From: an uncultured Oscillospiraceae bacterium
GTDB lineage: Bacteria; Bacillota; Clostridia; Oscillospirales; Ruminococcaceae
DNA length: 14,574 nucleotides
Assembly: GCA_934457235.1 (NCBI GenBank)
Contig: CAKSHT010000048.1
Location: forward strand, 1-14,574
Direction: 5' to 3'
A model generated the notes under the pieces. It saw only the letters and a program-made list of their open reading frames with translations, searched no databases and was not told the DNA's origin. The first letter of the stretch is position 1; every line of letters starts with the position of its first letter. Below are positions 13,539 to 14,574 of this stretch, piece after piece. Position numbers and translations under genes: made by a program.

Positions 13539-13567
13539 AGTATAGCATATCCACATGGATTTTTCAA
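13539..13567 (-). promoter_or_regulatory. Promoter of the alpha-galactosidase gene
   Basis: On the minus strand, -35 TTGAAA (13562-13567), a 17-bp spacer and -10 TATACT (13539-13544) preceded by TGC (extended -10) form a strong sigma-A-type promoter. Transcription would start near 13532, giving a leader of about 38 bases. This also argues against the longer upstream start codon. Confidence 0.8.
13549..13560. promoter_or_regulatory. Possible operator within the galactosidase promoter spacer
   Basis: ATCCACATGGAT is an inverted repeat (5-bp arms ATCCA/TGGAT around CA) lying exactly between the -35 and -10 elements. Such a position suits a regulator that blocks or distorts polymerase binding. 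No named motif is matched. Confidence 0.35.
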
Positions 13568-13573
13568 GCGGTA

Positions 13574-13593
13574 TTTTGCTTCGGAACGCAAAA
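13574..13593. promoter_or_regulatory. Inverted repeat between the two divergent -35 elements
   Basis: TTTTGC and GCAAAA are separated by eight bases and sit in the 31-bp interval between the leftward -35 (13562-13567) and the rightward -35 (13599-13604). It could be a shared regulator site; the arms are short, so chance is possible. Confidence 0.25.
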
Positions 13594-13598
13594 AGCCG

Positions 13599-13627
13599 TT
13601 GACAAACCGGCAGAAATATTGTAAAAT
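13599..13627 (+). promoter_or_regulatory. Promoter of dapL
   Basis: A consensus -35 TTGACA (13599-13604), a 17-bp spacer and -10 TAAAAT (13622-13627, one mismatch to TATAAT) make a near-ideal sigma-A promoter. Start of transcription would be near 13634, giving a leader of about 49 bases. Confidence 0.88.
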
Positions 13628-13638
13628 ATAGTTTGGAC

Positions 13639-13655
13639 TAATTCCATAGGAATTA
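13639..13655 (+). promoter_or_regulatory. Inverted repeat at the start of the dapL leader
   Basis: TAATTCC and GGAATTA are perfect 7-bp arms around ATA, starting about five bases after the predicted transcription start. It could be an operator or a 5' stabilising hairpin; AAAGGA (13668-13673) lies downstream and stays free. There is no T-tract, so it is not a terminator. Confidence 0.4.
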
Positions 13656-13682
13656 ATGAACAATAAGAAAGGAACAGGCAAA

Positions 13683-14574
13683 ATGGCAAAGTTAAATGAA
13701 AATTTCTTCAACCTGAAGAAGAACTACCTCTTCATTGATATCGGCAAGCGCGTAAAGGCGTATTCCGCCGCTCACCCGGAAGCAAACCTCATCAGAATGG
13801 GTATCGGCGACGTAACACAGCCCCTGGCTCCGGTCGTAGTTGACGCTATGGTCAAGGCTGCAAAGGAGATGGGCGTTAAGGAAACGTTCCGCGGATACGA
13901 GGACAGCGGTGCCGGATACGACTTTCTGCGCGACGCGGTTTCCAACTACTACAAGAGCTTCGGCGCTGACGTTGACCCGGCTGTTATCCACATCAGCGAC
14001 GGCGCAAAGAGCGACTGCGGCAACATCATCGACATCTTCGGCGAGGGCAACACCGTTGTCGTTACCGACCCGGCTTACCCCGTTTACGTTGACAGCAACA
14101 TCATGAGCGGCAATAACGTGGTCTACGCCAACTCCACCGAGGAAAACGGCTTCGCCGCAATGCCTCCCAAGGACGTCAAGGCTGACATAATCTACCTCTG
14201 CTCACCGAACAACCCCACCGGCTCCGTCTACACCAAGGCGCAGCTCAAGGAATGGGTGGACTACGCGCTGGCAAACGACGCAGTTATCATCTTCGACGCA
14301 GCCTACGAGGCGTTCATCACCGAGGCCGACCTCCCCAGAAGTATTTATCTGGTAGAGGGCGCTAAGAAGTGCGCCATCGAGATATGCTCCCTGTCCAAGA
14401 CTGCGGGCTTCACCGGCACACGCTGTGGCTACACCATCGTCCCCGAGGAGCTTATACAGAAGGACAGCAAGGGCAACGACGTAAAGATAGCAGACCTCTG
14501 GAACAGACGCCAGGGCAGCAAGTTCAACGGCGTATCCTATCCGGTACAGCGCGCGGCTGAGGCTGTGTTCACTT
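13683..14574 (+). CDS. dapL: LL-diaminopimelate aminotransferase (partial, 3' end outside window)
   Basis: PLP-dependent class I/II aminotransferase that converts tetrahydrodipicolinate and glutamate directly to LL-diaminopimelate, for lysine and peptidoglycan synthesis in the cytoplasm. The first 297 residues are present (families run about 400-410), so roughly the last quarter is missing. Visible marks are RMGIGDVTQPL (38-48), FRGYEDSGAGYDFLR (69-83), SDGAKSDCGNI (105-115), SPNNPTGSVYTK (174-185), DAAYEAF (205-211) and the PLP-binding lysine Lys239 in SLSKTAGFTGTRCGY. AAAGGA at 13668-13673 precedes the ATG. It is transcribed divergently from the alpha-galactosidase under a near-consensus promoter. 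The open frame runs off the window with no stop. Confidence 0.95.
   Translation, partial: MAKLNENFFNLKKNYLFIDIGKRVKAYSAAHPEANLIRMGIGDVTQPLAPVVVDAMVKAAKEMGVKETFRGYEDSGAGYDFLRDAVSNYYKSFGADVDPAVIHISDGAKSDCGNIIDIFGEGNTVVVTDPAYPVYVDSNIMSGNNVVYANSTEENGFAAMPPKDVKADIIYLCSPNNPTGSVYTKAQLKEWVDYALANDAVIIFDAAYEAFITEADLPRSIYLVEGAKKCAIEICSLSKTAGFTGTRCGYTIVPEELIQKDSKGNDVKIADLWNRRQGSKFNGVSYPVQRAAEAVFT

Noticed and set aside
13494..13556. Longer N-terminus for the alpha-galactosidase, starting at 13556
   Set aside because: The extra 21 residues would be encoded across the promoter's -10 element and upstream of the good GAGG ribosome site; the family start matches Met at 13493.
13634..13682. Lysine riboswitch or T-box ahead of dapL
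   Set aside because: The leader is only about 49 bases and holds one short inverted repeat; both riboregulators need far longer conserved structures.

Overview
The window looks like a chromosomal segment of a moderately GC-rich gut Clostridium-class Firmicute, most likely Oscillospirales (Ruminococcus-like). This rests on the AGGAGG-type ribosome sites, the DapL route to diaminopimelate, a cytoplasmic GH36 alpha-galactosidase, the YfhO/GT2 envelope pair and the DUF4097-type protein. The taxon is inferred from gene content and style, not from a marker search.

Layout. Positions 82-8445 hold eight plus-strand genes packed as one probable operon, with overlaps of 1-11 bases or gaps of 8-36 bases. 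They are prfB (release factor 2, with no programmed frameshift), an RlmD/RlmCD-type 23S rRNA uracil methyltransferase, a short FNT-family anion channel, a small membrane protein, a DUF4097-type membrane-anchored beta-repeat protein, a YjbQ/UPF0047 protein, a GT2 polyprenyl-phosphate glycosyltransferase and a giant YfhO membrane protein. The first two genes serve translation. The last two form two-thirds of a known type of three-component envelope glycosylation system. The middle genes are membrane or metabolic genes of uncertain linkage.

Positions 8446-8687 are non-coding and dense with hairpins. A 25-bp direct repeat, itself a terminator hairpin, brackets a 188-bp block made almost entirely of further stem-loops. 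Removing the block and one repeat copy restores a perfectly symmetric 14-bp-arm terminator between the two convergent genes, so this looks like an element inserted into a bidirectional terminator. It is the most unusual feature of the window.

Positions 8688-13493 on the minus strand carry a GH36 alpha-galactosidase and, downstream of a terminator hairpin, a large MalT/LAL-like ATP-binding regulator with a C-terminal LuxR-type helix-turn-helix. The regulator has no obvious promoter of its own in the 57-bp gap, so it may be expressed by read-through from the galactosidase transcript.

Positions 13494-13682 are a divergent promoter region with a sigma-A-type promoter on each strand and several inverted repeats. 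It drives the alpha-galactosidase leftward and dapL (LL-diaminopimelate aminotransferase, cut off by the window end) rightward. I see no tRNA, rRNA, CRISPR array, transposase or phage gene.
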